Source: Pelomonas candidula (lineage in GTDB: Bacteria; Pseudomonadota; Gammaproteobacteria; Burkholderiales; Burkholderiaceae_C). Taken from it: a DNA stretch of 64,000 bases. The notes under the pieces were generated by a model that was given only the letters and a program-made list of their open reading frames with translations, was not told where the DNA came from and did no database searches. Both the position numbers and the translations under genes were made by a program. Below are positions 54,491 through 62,210 of this stretch, piece by piece. Where the stretch lies: contig NZ_JBIGIC010000002.1 in assembly GCF_043555985.1 (NCBI RefSeq), positions 372,001 to 436,000 on the forward strand. The letters run 5' to 3'. Within the stretch, counting starts at the first letter, position 1. The number at the start of each line of letters is the position of its first letter.

Positions 54491-55770
54491 GCCACGGCCT
54501 CGGGAAGTTCCGGCGCTTCGCGCAAAGGCAGACGCGCCTCGAAGCTGCAGCCGCCGTGGCCGCGCGGGCGCAGGCTCAAGCTGCCTTCGTGCGCCTCAGC
54601 AATGGCGCGGCACACGGCCAGGCCGACGCCGGCACCCGGCGGGCGCTGCTTGAACGCAGCCAGGTCGCCGCGCTGGAAGGCGTCGAACACGCGGTCGCGC
54701 CAGGCGGGCTCGATGCCGGCGCCGCGGTCGCGCACGGCGAACATGGCCTGCTCGCCGACGCGGCGCACCACCAGCTCGACCAACGCGGTGGCCGGGCTGT
54801 ACTTCAGGGCGTTGTCGACGAGGTTGTCCAGCAGCTGAGACATCAGGGCCGCATCACACCACAACAATGGCAGCTCGGGCTCGATGCGCGCCTTCACGCG
54901 GTCGCCGTCCGGGCGGCGGCGCACGCGGCGCAGCGCGGCGCCGACGATCTCCTCGGCCGACTCCCAGTCGCAGCGCAGCGACACGCCCGGCGCGCCCAGG
55001 CGCGCCAGCTGCAAGGTGTTGTCGGTCAGCCGCACGAGGCGGGTCGTCTCGTCGACGATGCGGGCCGCCAGCTCCTGGCGCTGCTCGTGCGACAGCCGCT
55101 CCCCCTGCGCGTGCAGCGCCGACGCCGAACCCATGATGGTGGCCAGCGGCGTGCGGTAGTCGTGCGAGATGGCGGCCAGCATCGCATTGCGGGTGGACTG
55201 CATCTCGGCCAGCTCGGCGGACTGCCGGGCCGCGTCCTGCACGCAGCGGCGCTGCAACGCCAGGCCCATCTGGTCGCACAAGGCCTGGGCATGGGCGAGG
55301 TGGTCGGGTGCCAGCACCGCGGCGCCCAGCCCGCGCAGCGTGACGGCACCGAGCGCCGCGTCGCGGCCGCGCAGCGGCAGGTAGAGGTCGGGCTCGCCGG
55401 CGTGGTGGGCCGTGCCGGGGCCGAGCGCACGGCCGCTGTCGGCGCACAGCTCCAGGCCGGCCAGCGCGTTGGCGTCGGGCTCGCCAAGGACGACGTCCTG
55501 CGCGCCGCAGGACGGCCGCAGCAGCGCCGCGGCGGGTAGGCCGCCGAGTTGATGGAGCGCCTGCAGCAGCTCATGGGCGTGGACCTCGGGCCGCTCGGCA
55601 TCGCGCATCAGGTCGCCGAACTCTCGCAGCGCGCGCTCCAGCTGCGCGGCCCGCTGCGCCGCGCGCAGGCCCTCCCAGGCCCGGCGCAGCTTCCAGCCCA
55701 CCCAGGCCAGCGCCATCAGCGAACCGGTGGCGATCCAGGGCAGGAACTGGACGATGGGGCGGGGAATCAT
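54487..55770 (-). CDS. Sensor histidine kinase resembling the C-terminal half of KdpD
   Basis: A 427-residue kinase. One transmembrane helix (about 8-25), a coiled linker, a GAF-like domain (about 60-180), then HisKA with AAISHDYRTPLATIMGSASA, an N box DNLVDNALKYSPATA, and G boxes VRDRGAGIEPAWRDR and GAGVGLAVCRAIAEAHEG. The kinase core is of KdpD type, but the cytosolic KdpD and USP domains and the four-helix bundle are absent. It is therefore either a shortened KdpD or a separate sensor paired with the KdpE-like regulator. Confidence 0.9.
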   Translation of the reverse strand: MIPRPIVQFLPWIATGSLMALAWVGWKLRRAWEGLRAAQRAAQLERALREFGDLMRDAERPEVHAHELLQALHQLGGLPAAALLRPSCGAQDVVLGEPDANALAGLELCADSGRALGPGTAHHAGEPDLYLPLRGRDAALGAVTLRGLGAAVLAPDHLAHAQALCDQMGLALQRRCVQDAARQSAELAEMQSTRNAMLAAISHDYRTPLATIMGSASALHAQGERLSHEQRQELAARIVDETTRLVRLTDNTLQLARLGAPGVSLRCDWESAEEIVGAALRRVRRRPDGDRVKARIEPELPLLWCDAALMSQLLDNLVDNALKYSPATALVELVVRRVGEQAMFAVRDRGAGIEPAWRDRVFDAFQRGDLAAFKQRPPGAGVGLAVCRAIAEAHEGSLSLRPRGHGGCSFEARLPLREAPELPEAVA

Positions 55771-55782
55771 GGGGCGCGCAGT

Positions 55783-57831
55783 TTAGGTGGCCTCCGCGGC
55801 GACCCGAGGCTGTTCAGGCTTCGCCAGCCTGTCCTTCACCAGCCCGGCCAGCAGCACGTCGACCAGCGTGCCGCCCTGCCCTGCCGACTGCCCGCCACCG
55901 ACCAGCACCTCCGGCACCAGCTGCACGCCGGCGCCGGCCAGTGCCTGCGCCACCTGCACGATGGCGTAGTTGCCAGACTCCATCGAGCCGATCTTCTGGC
56001 GGATGACCTCGGCCTCGGCCTCGCCGATGGCCAGCGTGCGGCCGGCCTCCGCCTGGCCAGTCACGCGGGTGACCTCGGCGTCGGCCTCGGCCGTGATCTT
56101 CTTGGAACGCGCCGCGCCGTCGGCCGTCTTCACGGCCGCCTGGGCGCTGAACTCGGCGATCGCGACCTTGCGCTCTGCGTCCACCACCTGGGCCTGCGTG
56201 CGGGCCAGCGCCGTCGCCTGCTCCAGCTGCTGGCGCACGCCCTGGGCTTCCATCTGCGTCTCGAAGGTGACCTTCTCCTGCTCGGCCAGCTTGCGGTCGG
56301 TCAGCGTCTTCATCAGCTCGGCCGGCGGCACGATGTCGCCGATCAGCGTCTCGACGGCGCCCACGTCATAGGCCTTCAGCGCCGCGGAAATGGCGGCCTT
56401 GGCCTCGGCCTGGCGCTCGCTGCGCTTCTTCAGGAAGTCGATGACGTCCGAGTTCTGCGCGGCGTTGCGGAAGTAGTTGCCGATGGTGGGCTCCAGCACC
56501 TGGGTGACCAACGCCTCCATGCTGCCGAAACGCGCGATGACCTTGGGCGCGTCGTTGCGCGGGATGTGGATGATCTGGCTCACATCCAGGTTGAACGTGA
56601 AGCCGTCGGCCGAGCGCACGGTGATCGTCGAGAGATTCGCGTCCAGCTTGTGCGCCTCGGTCTTGCCGGTGGCCCAGTTCAGCACGACGTTGGCCGTGGG
56701 CACGACGCGCACCTTGTGGGTGTAGGTGTTGATGGCGTACTTGCCCGGGTCCAGCACGTCCACCCACACACCCTTCTCGCCCTTGCGGACCATGTTGGCG
56801 TGGCGGAACCCCTCACCCGTCACATCCACACCAGCCTTGCCGACGAAAGCCACGACGACGCCCACCGACGCGATGGGCACCTCGGTCATGTCGATGATCT
56901 CGACGGTGGCGAACATCGGGTTGATGAAGTAGCGGCCGGCCAGCAGCACCTGCTCCTGCAGGCCCTTGGTGCCGCCGGCGTTGACGAAGGCCTGCGGGTC
57001 CTGGAACAGGTTGTGACCGGGCACCTCGGGGCCGGCGATCTCGCCGGTGGTCAGCGACGCGCCTTCGCGCGTGGTGACGATGCCGACCTTGTTGTCGGGC
57101 ACGTCGGTCACCTGCACCTGCGTGACCCGGAACAGTCCGGGGTTGATTCGGTACTTGCCTTGCGGGATGACATTCATCTGCGGGCCACGTTCACCGCCGC
57201 CGTCCATGAAGGCGCGGGCGTCCTGGAAGCTGTCGCAGGCCACGGCGCGGCCGATGACGCGGCCGCCAGTCAGCGGACGGCCGTCACGCGCCTCGACGAT
57301 GCCGATCTTGCCGGGCTCGATGGCGGTCATGCGCTCCAGGCGCACCGTGAACAGCAGCGTGTTGATGCGCCACGCGCCGGGCGGCACAACGCTCGTCTGC
57401 AGGCCGCGCTCGCCACCGGCGAGGAAGGCGCGCGCGTCCTGGAAGTTGTCGCAGTCGACGTGACGGGCCAGCACGCGTCCATCGGGCAGCGGCAGGCCGT
57501 CGCAAGCCTCGACGATACCGATGGCGTCGTCCGGCACGACGGTGAACTTGACGAGGTCGACCTGGTACTGCCACGGCCACAGGCCCACGTGCAGGCCGGG
57601 GGCCAGCGTGTCCGCCTGCAGGCCCGCCTCGCCGAACAGCGCGACGATGCGGCCGGGCGGCAGCTCGCGGTGGCGGCCGAACAGCACGAACTTCTTCGTC
57701 ACCGTGCCGATGGAGTCGTCGGGCACGATGACGAAACCGAACAGGCGCAGCAGGCGCTTGTAGAAGACGAGCGCCAGCAGCAAGGTGACGACAAGCAACG
57801 TCTGGGCGACGGGGAAGAACTGGATGTCCAT
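55783..57831 (-). CDS. SPFH/band 7 (flotillin-like) protein with tandem N-terminal repeats
   Basis: A 682-residue membrane-anchored protein: transmembrane helix about 9-27, then repeated units of about 72 residues (clear copies about 98-167, 170-238 and 244-310, weaker ones before and after) sharing GIVxxxDGxPL, NFQDARAF-GG-RG-Q and PG-xRINxxLFxV, then the SPFH domain (about 380-560) and an Ala/Glu-rich coiled coil (AIAEFSAQAAVKTADGAARS, ITAEADAEVTRVTGQAEAG), ending near-flotillin VQLVPEVLVGGG. Such proteins form membrane microdomain scaffolds. ATG at 57831 chosen. 13 bp upstream of the kinase gene. Confidence 0.9.
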   Translation of the reverse strand: MDIQFFPVAQTLLVVTLLLALVFYKRLLRLFGFVIVPDDSIGTVTKKFVLFGRHRELPPGRIVALFGEAGLQADTLAPGLHVGLWPWQYQVDLVKFTVVPDDAIGIVEACDGLPLPDGRVLARHVDCDNFQDARAFLAGGERGLQTSVVPPGAWRINTLLFTVRLERMTAIEPGKIGIVEARDGRPLTGGRVIGRAVACDSFQDARAFMDGGGERGPQMNVIPQGKYRINPGLFRVTQVQVTDVPDNKVGIVTTREGASLTTGEIAGPEVPGHNLFQDPQAFVNAGGTKGLQEQVLLAGRYFINPMFATVEIIDMTEVPIASVGVVVAFVGKAGVDVTGEGFRHANMVRKGEKGVWVDVLDPGKYAINTYTHKVRVVPTANVVLNWATGKTEAHKLDANLSTITVRSADGFTFNLDVSQIIHIPRNDAPKVIARFGSMEALVTQVLEPTIGNYFRNAAQNSDVIDFLKKRSERQAEAKAAISAALKAYDVGAVETLIGDIVPPAELMKTLTDRKLAEQEKVTFETQMEAQGVRQQLEQATALARTQAQVVDAERKVAIAEFSAQAAVKTADGAARSKKITAEADAEVTRVTGQAEAGRTLAIGEAEAEVIRQKIGSMESGNYAIVQVAQALAGAGVQLVPEVLVGGGQSAGQGGTLVDVLLAGLVKDRLAKPEQPRVAAEAT

Positions 57832-57898
57832 GCGGAGCACCGTAGTGAAGGTGTCACCACTGTGTCCGCGGCGGCATCAGGGCCGCATAAGGAGCGCG

Positions 57899-57932
57899 CA
57901 AAAAAGAAACCCCAGCCTTGCGGCCGGGGTTG
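57899..57932 (-). terminator. Orphan intrinsic terminator, no gene upstream on its strand
   Basis: AACCCCAGCC (57909-57918), TTGC, GGCCGGGGTT (57923-57932) makes a 10-bp stem with one mismatch; on the minus strand it is followed by TCTTTTTT. It would stop minus-strand RNA arising to its right, where no minus-strand gene exists until 58907, so it may end a small RNA or act as an attenuator 68 bases before the SPFH start. Confidence 0.65.
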
Positions 57933-58028
57933 AAACCGTCTTCCGCTGTCACGGACAGACGCCTGCTCAGGGAGGAACAGCAGGGGGCGTGAGCCCGAAA
58001 CCAATGTAGCCGCGAGTGGGCCCGCCGT

Positions 58029-58068
58029 GTGTAGGACAGCAAGCCATCCGCACCGGCCGTGTAGGACA
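58029..58068. promoter_or_regulatory. Direct repeats GTGTAGGACA
   Basis: GTGTAGGACA at 58029-58038 and 58059-58068, each preceded by CCG/CC, 30 bp apart (about three helical turns). They may be regulator sites or paired parts of a small RNA on the minus strand. No consensus recognised. Confidence 0.4.
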
Positions 58069-58105
58069 ACGCCGCACGGCCGTCGCACCCGCGACACCCA
58101 CCGCG

Positions 58106-58117
58106 TGAGAAATCTCA
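58106..58117. promoter_or_regulatory. TGAGA-AA-TCTCA palindrome
   Basis: A perfect 5-bp inverted repeat with a two-base spacer, about 105 bp upstream of the FeeM-like gene. A further half-site TGAGA occurs near 58159. Candidate operator only. Confidence 0.35.
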
Positions 58118-58223
58118 TGGCTGGCGAAGGGCCGGTGTATCGGTGTGTGAGATACCCACCTGGCAGAGCCTCTCATCCCTAGACTGCGCCGCGCTCATAC
58201 CCTGAGCGCAAAGGATGCAGTTG

Positions 58224-58904
58224 ATGTTCCCCACCTTTGAAGCAAGCGGACGTTCGCCCGCCCTCGCCAGCGAACCACTGGCAATGGACAGTGGTTTCGG
58301 CGGCCTGGATGGCGAAGCGCTTGATCTCGTCGAGCGCCGTTACGGCGACCGCGGCCTGGCTGTGTCCCGTGAGCGCTACACCAGCCGCAACCAGGATGGC
58401 GACGTCGTCTGCACCGCCCGCGATGGCGCCGACATCGTCGGCACGCTGTCCGTACGCTTCGATGGCGTGGGCGGTCTGCACGCCGACCTGCTGTTCAGCG
58501 CCGAGCTGAATGAGTGGCGCGCCACCGGCGTCAAGCTGTGCGAATTCGGCGGCCTGGCGATGGACCATCATTCCCGCGACCCCAAGCGGGCGCTGGCGCA
58601 CCTCTTCCATCTCGGCTACCTGCACGCGCACCGCCGCGCCCGTTGCGACCGGCTGGTCGTCGAGGTGAACCCGCGCCACGTCGGCTTCTACCGGCGCTGC
58701 CTGGGCCTCGTGCCGATCACGGCCGCCCGGCACAACCCGCGCGTCAACGCGCCGGCCGTGCTGATGAGCATCGCCTTCGCCGACGTGCGCGAGCAGATCG
58801 CGCTGTGGGGCGGCCACCCGGACTCCGTCGCGTCGGCACGCAGCCTGTACCCGCTGTTCTGGGACGAGGCGACCGAAGCGACGATGCTGGCCCGCCTGCC
58901 CTGA
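58224..58904 (+). CDS. FeeM-like N-acyl amino acid synthase (GNAT-fold acyltransferase)
   Basis: A 226-residue acyltransferase. The C-terminal core LFHLGYLHAHRRARCDRLVV then EVNPRHVGFYRRCLGLVPI and HNPRVNAPAVLM matches the FeeM group, which makes long-chain N-acyl amino acids from acyl-ACP and resembles autoinducer synthases. The N-terminal part (VSRERYTSRNQDGDVVCTAR, ADIVGTLSVRFD) fits the same fold. I chose the ATG at 58224, preceded by AAAGGA at 9 bases; the ATG at 58215 abuts that site. Acyl and amino acid specificity unknown. Converges on the NMN adenylyltransferase gene. Confidence 0.85.
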   Translation: MFPTFEASGRSPALASEPLAMDSGFGGLDGEALDLVERRYGDRGLAVSRERYTSRNQDGDVVCTARDGADIVGTLSVRFDGVGGLHADLLFSAELNEWRATGVKLCEFGGLAMDHHSRDPKRALAHLFHLGYLHAHRRARCDRLVVEVNPRHVGFYRRCLGLVPITAARHNPRVNAPAVLMSIAFADVREQIALWGGHPDSVASARSLYPLFWDEATEATMLARLP

Positions 58905-58906
58905 AT

Positions 58907-59941
58907 TCAGGCCGCGGGCAGCAGGCCCAGGAAGCGGTCCAGCATGTGGAAGTGGTCGTCGAAGAACTCCGCTTCCATCGCCGCCAGCTCGGCCACCGGC
59001 ACCCAGCGCGCGTGCGCCGCGTCGTCGCCGCCCTGAACCTCGGGCAGTTCACGGTCGCCCAGGTCGAAGTGGTGCGTGTGCGAGATCGTGCGGCCCCGCT
59101 GGCTGCGGTCGGGGTGGTCGAACACTGCCATGCCCTGCAACGCGCGCTGCAGCGTCTCAGGCAACAGACGCAGGCCCGTCTCCTCCTCCAGCTCACGCAC
59201 GGCCGACTGGTACAGCGTGTCGCGCGGCTCGACGAAACCACCCGGCAAGGCCCACAGCCCCTGGCCAGGGTCCTTGCCGCGCTGGATCAGCAGTACATGG
59301 CCGGCGCAGCGCAGCACCAGGTCCACCGTGACGAACGTCGGCGCATACGGCGCCGCGGCCCAGGCCTGGCGGTAGCGCTTCAACATCGCCCACTCGCGTC
59401 GCAGCGCGGCGAGATACGGCAGATGCGCCCAGGCCTGAACGAAGCTGCGCGTGCCGGCCGGTACCTGATCGACCCAACTGGCCAGCACGCCTTCCAGCAC
59501 GTCGGGTTCAGCCTCGAACAGCGCGGCGCGCAGATCCGTGGCGTCCACGCGGTGCTGGCGCGGCAGGCTCAGCAGCTTCCACGGCGAGAAGCGGCGCAGG
59601 TAGCCGCTGGTCGCGTCCTTGAAGTGGCCCACCAGCGTCACGTCGCCATTGCCGACGCGCTGCTGCACGGCCGCCCGCACGGCCTGCACCCAGCGGGCCT
59701 CGTCGTAGAGGTCGCGCAGCGGCACGATCTCCACGCGCTCGCGCTCGGTCTCGGTCAGCGCCAGGCGCATCATCTCGGCACGCTCCGTCCAGCTGAACGG
59801 GTGGCGCGGCGAACGCGCCTGGTGGGCCGAGCCCAGCATCACGATGACGCGCGGCGCTTCGGCCAGCGCCGCACGCAGCAGCGCGAGGTGGCCGTTATGG
59901 ACGGGTTGGAAGCGACCGATGACAACGGCGGCAGAGGTCAT
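58907..59941 (-). CDS. nadM: Bifunctional NMN adenylyltransferase/Nudix hydrolase
   Basis: A 344-residue fusion. The N-terminal nucleotidyltransferase has VIGRFQPVHNGHLALL (HxGH-type at 15-18) and SWTERAEMMRLAL, which couples NMN to ATP to make NAD. After residue 200 comes a Nudix domain with GKDPGQGLWALPGGFVEPRD and VRELEEETGL. The Nudix partner probably hydrolyses ADP-ribose or related compounds. It is last in the NAD operon, overlapping the oxygenase stop by ATGA. Confidence 0.93.
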   Translation of the reverse strand: MTSAAVVIGRFQPVHNGHLALLRAALAEAPRVIVMLGSAHQARSPRHPFSWTERAEMMRLALTETERERVEIVPLRDLYDEARWVQAVRAAVQQRVGNGDVTLVGHFKDATSGYLRRFSPWKLLSLPRQHRVDATDLRAALFEAEPDVLEGVLASWVDQVPAGTRSFVQAWAHLPYLAALRREWAMLKRYRQAWAAAPYAPTFVTVDLVLRCAGHVLLIQRGKDPGQGLWALPGGFVEPRDTLYQSAVRELEEETGLRLLPETLQRALQGMAVFDHPDRSQRGRTISHTHHFDLGDRELPEVQGGDDAAHARWVPVAELAAMEAEFFDDHFHMLDRFLGLLPAA

Positions 59942-60501
59942 GGCAGAACAGTCGTTGAGGAATGGGGGGCGTACAGCACGTCGGAACGCAGCACGTACTT
60001 GACACCGTCGGTGACGGCGGCGCCTTCATGCCAGGTATCGTGAAGGAACAACAGCGCGCTGCCCGCCTCGGGCTGCACGACGAAGCTGCGGAAATCCGTG
60101 CAGCCGCCGCCGAAGCCATCGTTCAGGTAGACAAGCAAGGTCAGCTGGCTGACCAACTCGTCCTCGCGCCACGGCCCATCCTTGTGCATCTTGAAGCGCT
60201 GGCCGGGCAGGTATTTGTAGAAGCGCAGCGAGCGCGGCAGCCCCACCGCGCTCTGGCCATCGACCAACGGCAGCTCGATGCCCTTCAACCGCTGCCAAAG
60301 CCTCGCCGGCCAAGCCGATTCATCGACGATCGTGCGCTCGTTGTTGCGCACGCGGGGCATGGCCTGCTGGCCAGCCTCTGTCCGCACCGAGGCCGCGTCA
60401 AAGCCCGACCGCTCGGCCAGCGCGATCAGCTCGCCGCATTCGTCTGGCGTTACGAGGCCGGGGACCGAAAACGCCCGCTCGCTGTGCTGGATGATCGTCA
60501 T
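59938..60501 (-). CDS. 2-oxoglutarate/Fe(II) oxygenase (prolyl 4-hydroxylase-like)
   Basis: A 187-residue non-haem iron oxygenase. The facial triad is H106-x-D108 (KMHKDGPW) with H158 (DTWHEGAAV), and the 2-oxoglutarate-binding basic residue is in DGVKYVLRSDVLY. RFYKYLPGQRFKMHKD is typical of P4H-type proteins. It may hydroxylate a protein or small molecule; nothing in the sequence links it chemically to NAD. It overlaps both neighbours in the NAD operon by ATGA, which is the striking point. Confidence 0.9.
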   Translation of the reverse strand: MTIIQHSERAFSVPGLVTPDECGELIALAERSGFDAASVRTEAGQQAMPRVRNNERTIVDESAWPARLWQRLKGIELPLVDGQSAVGLPRSLRFYKYLPGQRFKMHKDGPWREDELVSQLTLLVYLNDGFGGGCTDFRSFVVQPEAGSALLFLHDTWHEGAAVTDGVKYVLRSDVLYAPHSSTTVLP

Positions 60502-62210
60502 GACAGCGCGCCCGGAAACACCGCGGCAATGGGCATCTGCCGCCCCTGGCCGAAGGCCCGTGCGCGCAGGCGGATCAGCGGCGGCGCCTGGCGGCGCTTG
60601 TATTCGCTGCGCTGGATCATGCAGGCGACCTTCTCGATCAGCGCCCTGCCCTCGGCCGTCTCGCGCAGCGCGGCCATGCGCGCCTCGGCAGGCTCACGTT
60701 CGCCGGCGGCGAGGCGCTCGCCTTCGATGAGCAGCTTGAGCAGTTCGTCCAGCACCGGGTAAGGCGGCAGGCTGTCGCTGTCGCGCTGGCCCGGGGCCAG
60801 TTCAGCGGACGGCTCCTTGTCGATGATGGCCATCGGGATCAGCTCGCGGCCGGCCGCGTCGTTGAGGTGGCGGCTCAGCGCGAAAACCTCGGTCTTGTAG
60901 AGATCGCCGATCAGCCCCAGGCCGCCGTTGGTGTCGCCGTACAGCGTGCAGTAGCCCACCGACACCTCGCTCTTGTTGCCGGTGGTCAGCAGCAGGTGGC
61001 CGTTCGCATTCGAGTAGGCCATCAGGATGGTGCCGCGCACACGGGCCTGCAAGTTCTCCAGCGTCAGCCCCTGCATGGCCGCGCCTAAGCTGTCGGCGAA
61101 CTGGGCCTTCAGCGCGTCGACGGCGCCATGGATCGGGTGGTTCAGCAGCGTGATGCCCAGGTTGCGGCACAGCGTCTCGGAGTCCGTCACCGAGCCACTG
61201 GACGAAAAGCTGGAGGGCATCGTGATGCCGACGACGCTGTCCGCGCCCAGCGCCTCGGCGGCCAAGGCCAGCGTCAACGCGCTGTCGATGCCGCCGGAGC
61301 AGCCGACCACCGCCTTCGTGAAGCCGCAGCGACGCGCGTAGTCGCGCAAGCCCAGCACGATCTGCGCGCGGTAGAAAGCCATGGCGCTCAGGCCCACCGG
61401 GTCGGGCCACGCGGGGCGGTTGCCGTCCGCCTCCACGAAGCGGCCATCCTCGAAGCCCAGCGTGCGCACGCACTCGACGAAGCGATCGGCCTCAAAGACG
61501 ACGCCGGCGTCGGGCTCGACAGCGAAGCTGGCGCCGTCGTAGACCAGCTGGTCATGCCCGCCGACATGGTTGACGTAGAGGATGGGCAGGCCGTTGCGTT
61601 TCGCCGCGGCGGCGAAGACCTGGTGGCGCTGCTCGCGTTTGCCGATGTTGCTGGGGCTGGCGTTGATGCTGATGACGAGGTCGGGCGCGGCGTCGCGCAG
61701 GCGCTCGAAGGGGTTGATGCCGTAATCGGCGCCGTCGTCGTTCCAGCCGTCCTCGCAGATCAGCAGGCCGACCTGGGCCGCGCCGACGCGCAGCACCTTG
61801 GCGACGTCCGGGCCGGGCTCGAAGTGGCGGCGCTCGTCGAAGATGTTGTAGGTGGGCAGCAGCTGCTTGGCGTAGCGCAGCAACACCTCGCCGCCCTTCA
61901 TGACCAGCAGGCCGTTCTCCAGCTGCTTGCCCGGGCCGTCGCGCCGCAGCGGCGCGCCGAACACCCAGGCCAGCTCGGGCAGCTCGCGCGATGCGGCACG
62001 CAGCGATTCGAGACCGGCATCGACCTGGCGCAGAAAGGCCGGCTCGTCCAGCAGGTCGCCGGGGTAGTAGCCGCTGAGCGCCAGCTCGGGGAAGACGACC
62101 AGCTGCGAGCCCGCCCACGCCGCCTGCCGCGCCGCGGCGACCATGCGCTGCACGTTGCCCGCCACGTCGCCGACGGTGAGGTTCAGCTGGGCGATGGTGA
62201 GCTTGATCAC
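60498..62210 (-). CDS. nadE: Glutamine-dependent NAD+ synthetase
   Basis: A 570-residue two-domain enzyme that amidates nicotinate adenine dinucleotide to NAD. The N-terminal nitrilase-type glutaminase has Glu in VVFPELALSGYYPGDLL, Lys in RYAKQLLPTYNIFDERRHF and the nucleophile in GLLICEDGWND. The synthetase domain has VVGCSGGIDSALTLALAAE, LTTGNKSEVSVGYCTLYGD and KRRQAPPLIRLRARAFG at the end. The start is GTG at 62210, overlapping the pncB stop (GTGA). Confidence 0.96.
   Translation of the reverse strand: MIKLTIAQLNLTVGDVAGNVQRMVAAARQAAWAGSQLVVFPELALSGYYPGDLLDEPAFLRQVDAGLESLRAASRELPELAWVFGAPLRRDGPGKQLENGLLVMKGGEVLLRYAKQLLPTYNIFDERRHFEPGPDVAKVLRVGAAQVGLLICEDGWNDDGADYGINPFERLRDAAPDLVISINASPSNIGKREQRHQVFAAAAKRNGLPILYVNHVGGHDQLVYDGASFAVEPDAGVVFEADRFVECVRTLGFEDGRFVEADGNRPAWPDPVGLSAMAFYRAQIVLGLRDYARRCGFTKAVVGCSGGIDSALTLALAAEALGADSVVGITMPSSFSSSGSVTDSETLCRNLGITLLNHPIHGAVDALKAQFADSLGAAMQGLTLENLQARVRGTILMAYSNANGHLLLTTGNKSEVSVGYCTLYGDTNGGLGLIGDLYKTEVFALSRHLNDAAGRELIPMAIIDKEPSAELAPGQRDSDSLPPYPVLDELLKLLIEGERLAAGEREPAEARMAALRETAEGRALIEKVACMIQRSEYKRRQAPPLIRLRARAFGQGRQMPIAAVFPGALS

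Larger units (their letters stand above)
57832..58223. other. 392-bp non-coding gap with regulatory signals
   Basis: No gene found between the divergent SPFH and FeeM-like genes. It holds a minus-strand intrinsic terminator (57899-57932), two GTGTAGGACA direct repeats (58029-58068) and a TGAGA-AA-TCTCA palindrome (58106-58117). Short frames on both strands lack ribosome-binding sites. Composition is similar to the flanks. Confidence 0.6.

Noticed and set aside
55549..57933. 794-codon plus-strand frame over the SPFH gene
   Set aside because: Antisense shadow rich in His, Leu, Asp and Arg; the minus strand encodes a clear SPFH protein.
58179..58817. Minus-strand 212-codon frame as the gene ended by the orphan terminator
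   Set aside because: It is antisense to the FeeM-like gene, has no ribosome-binding site and shows shadow-type composition.
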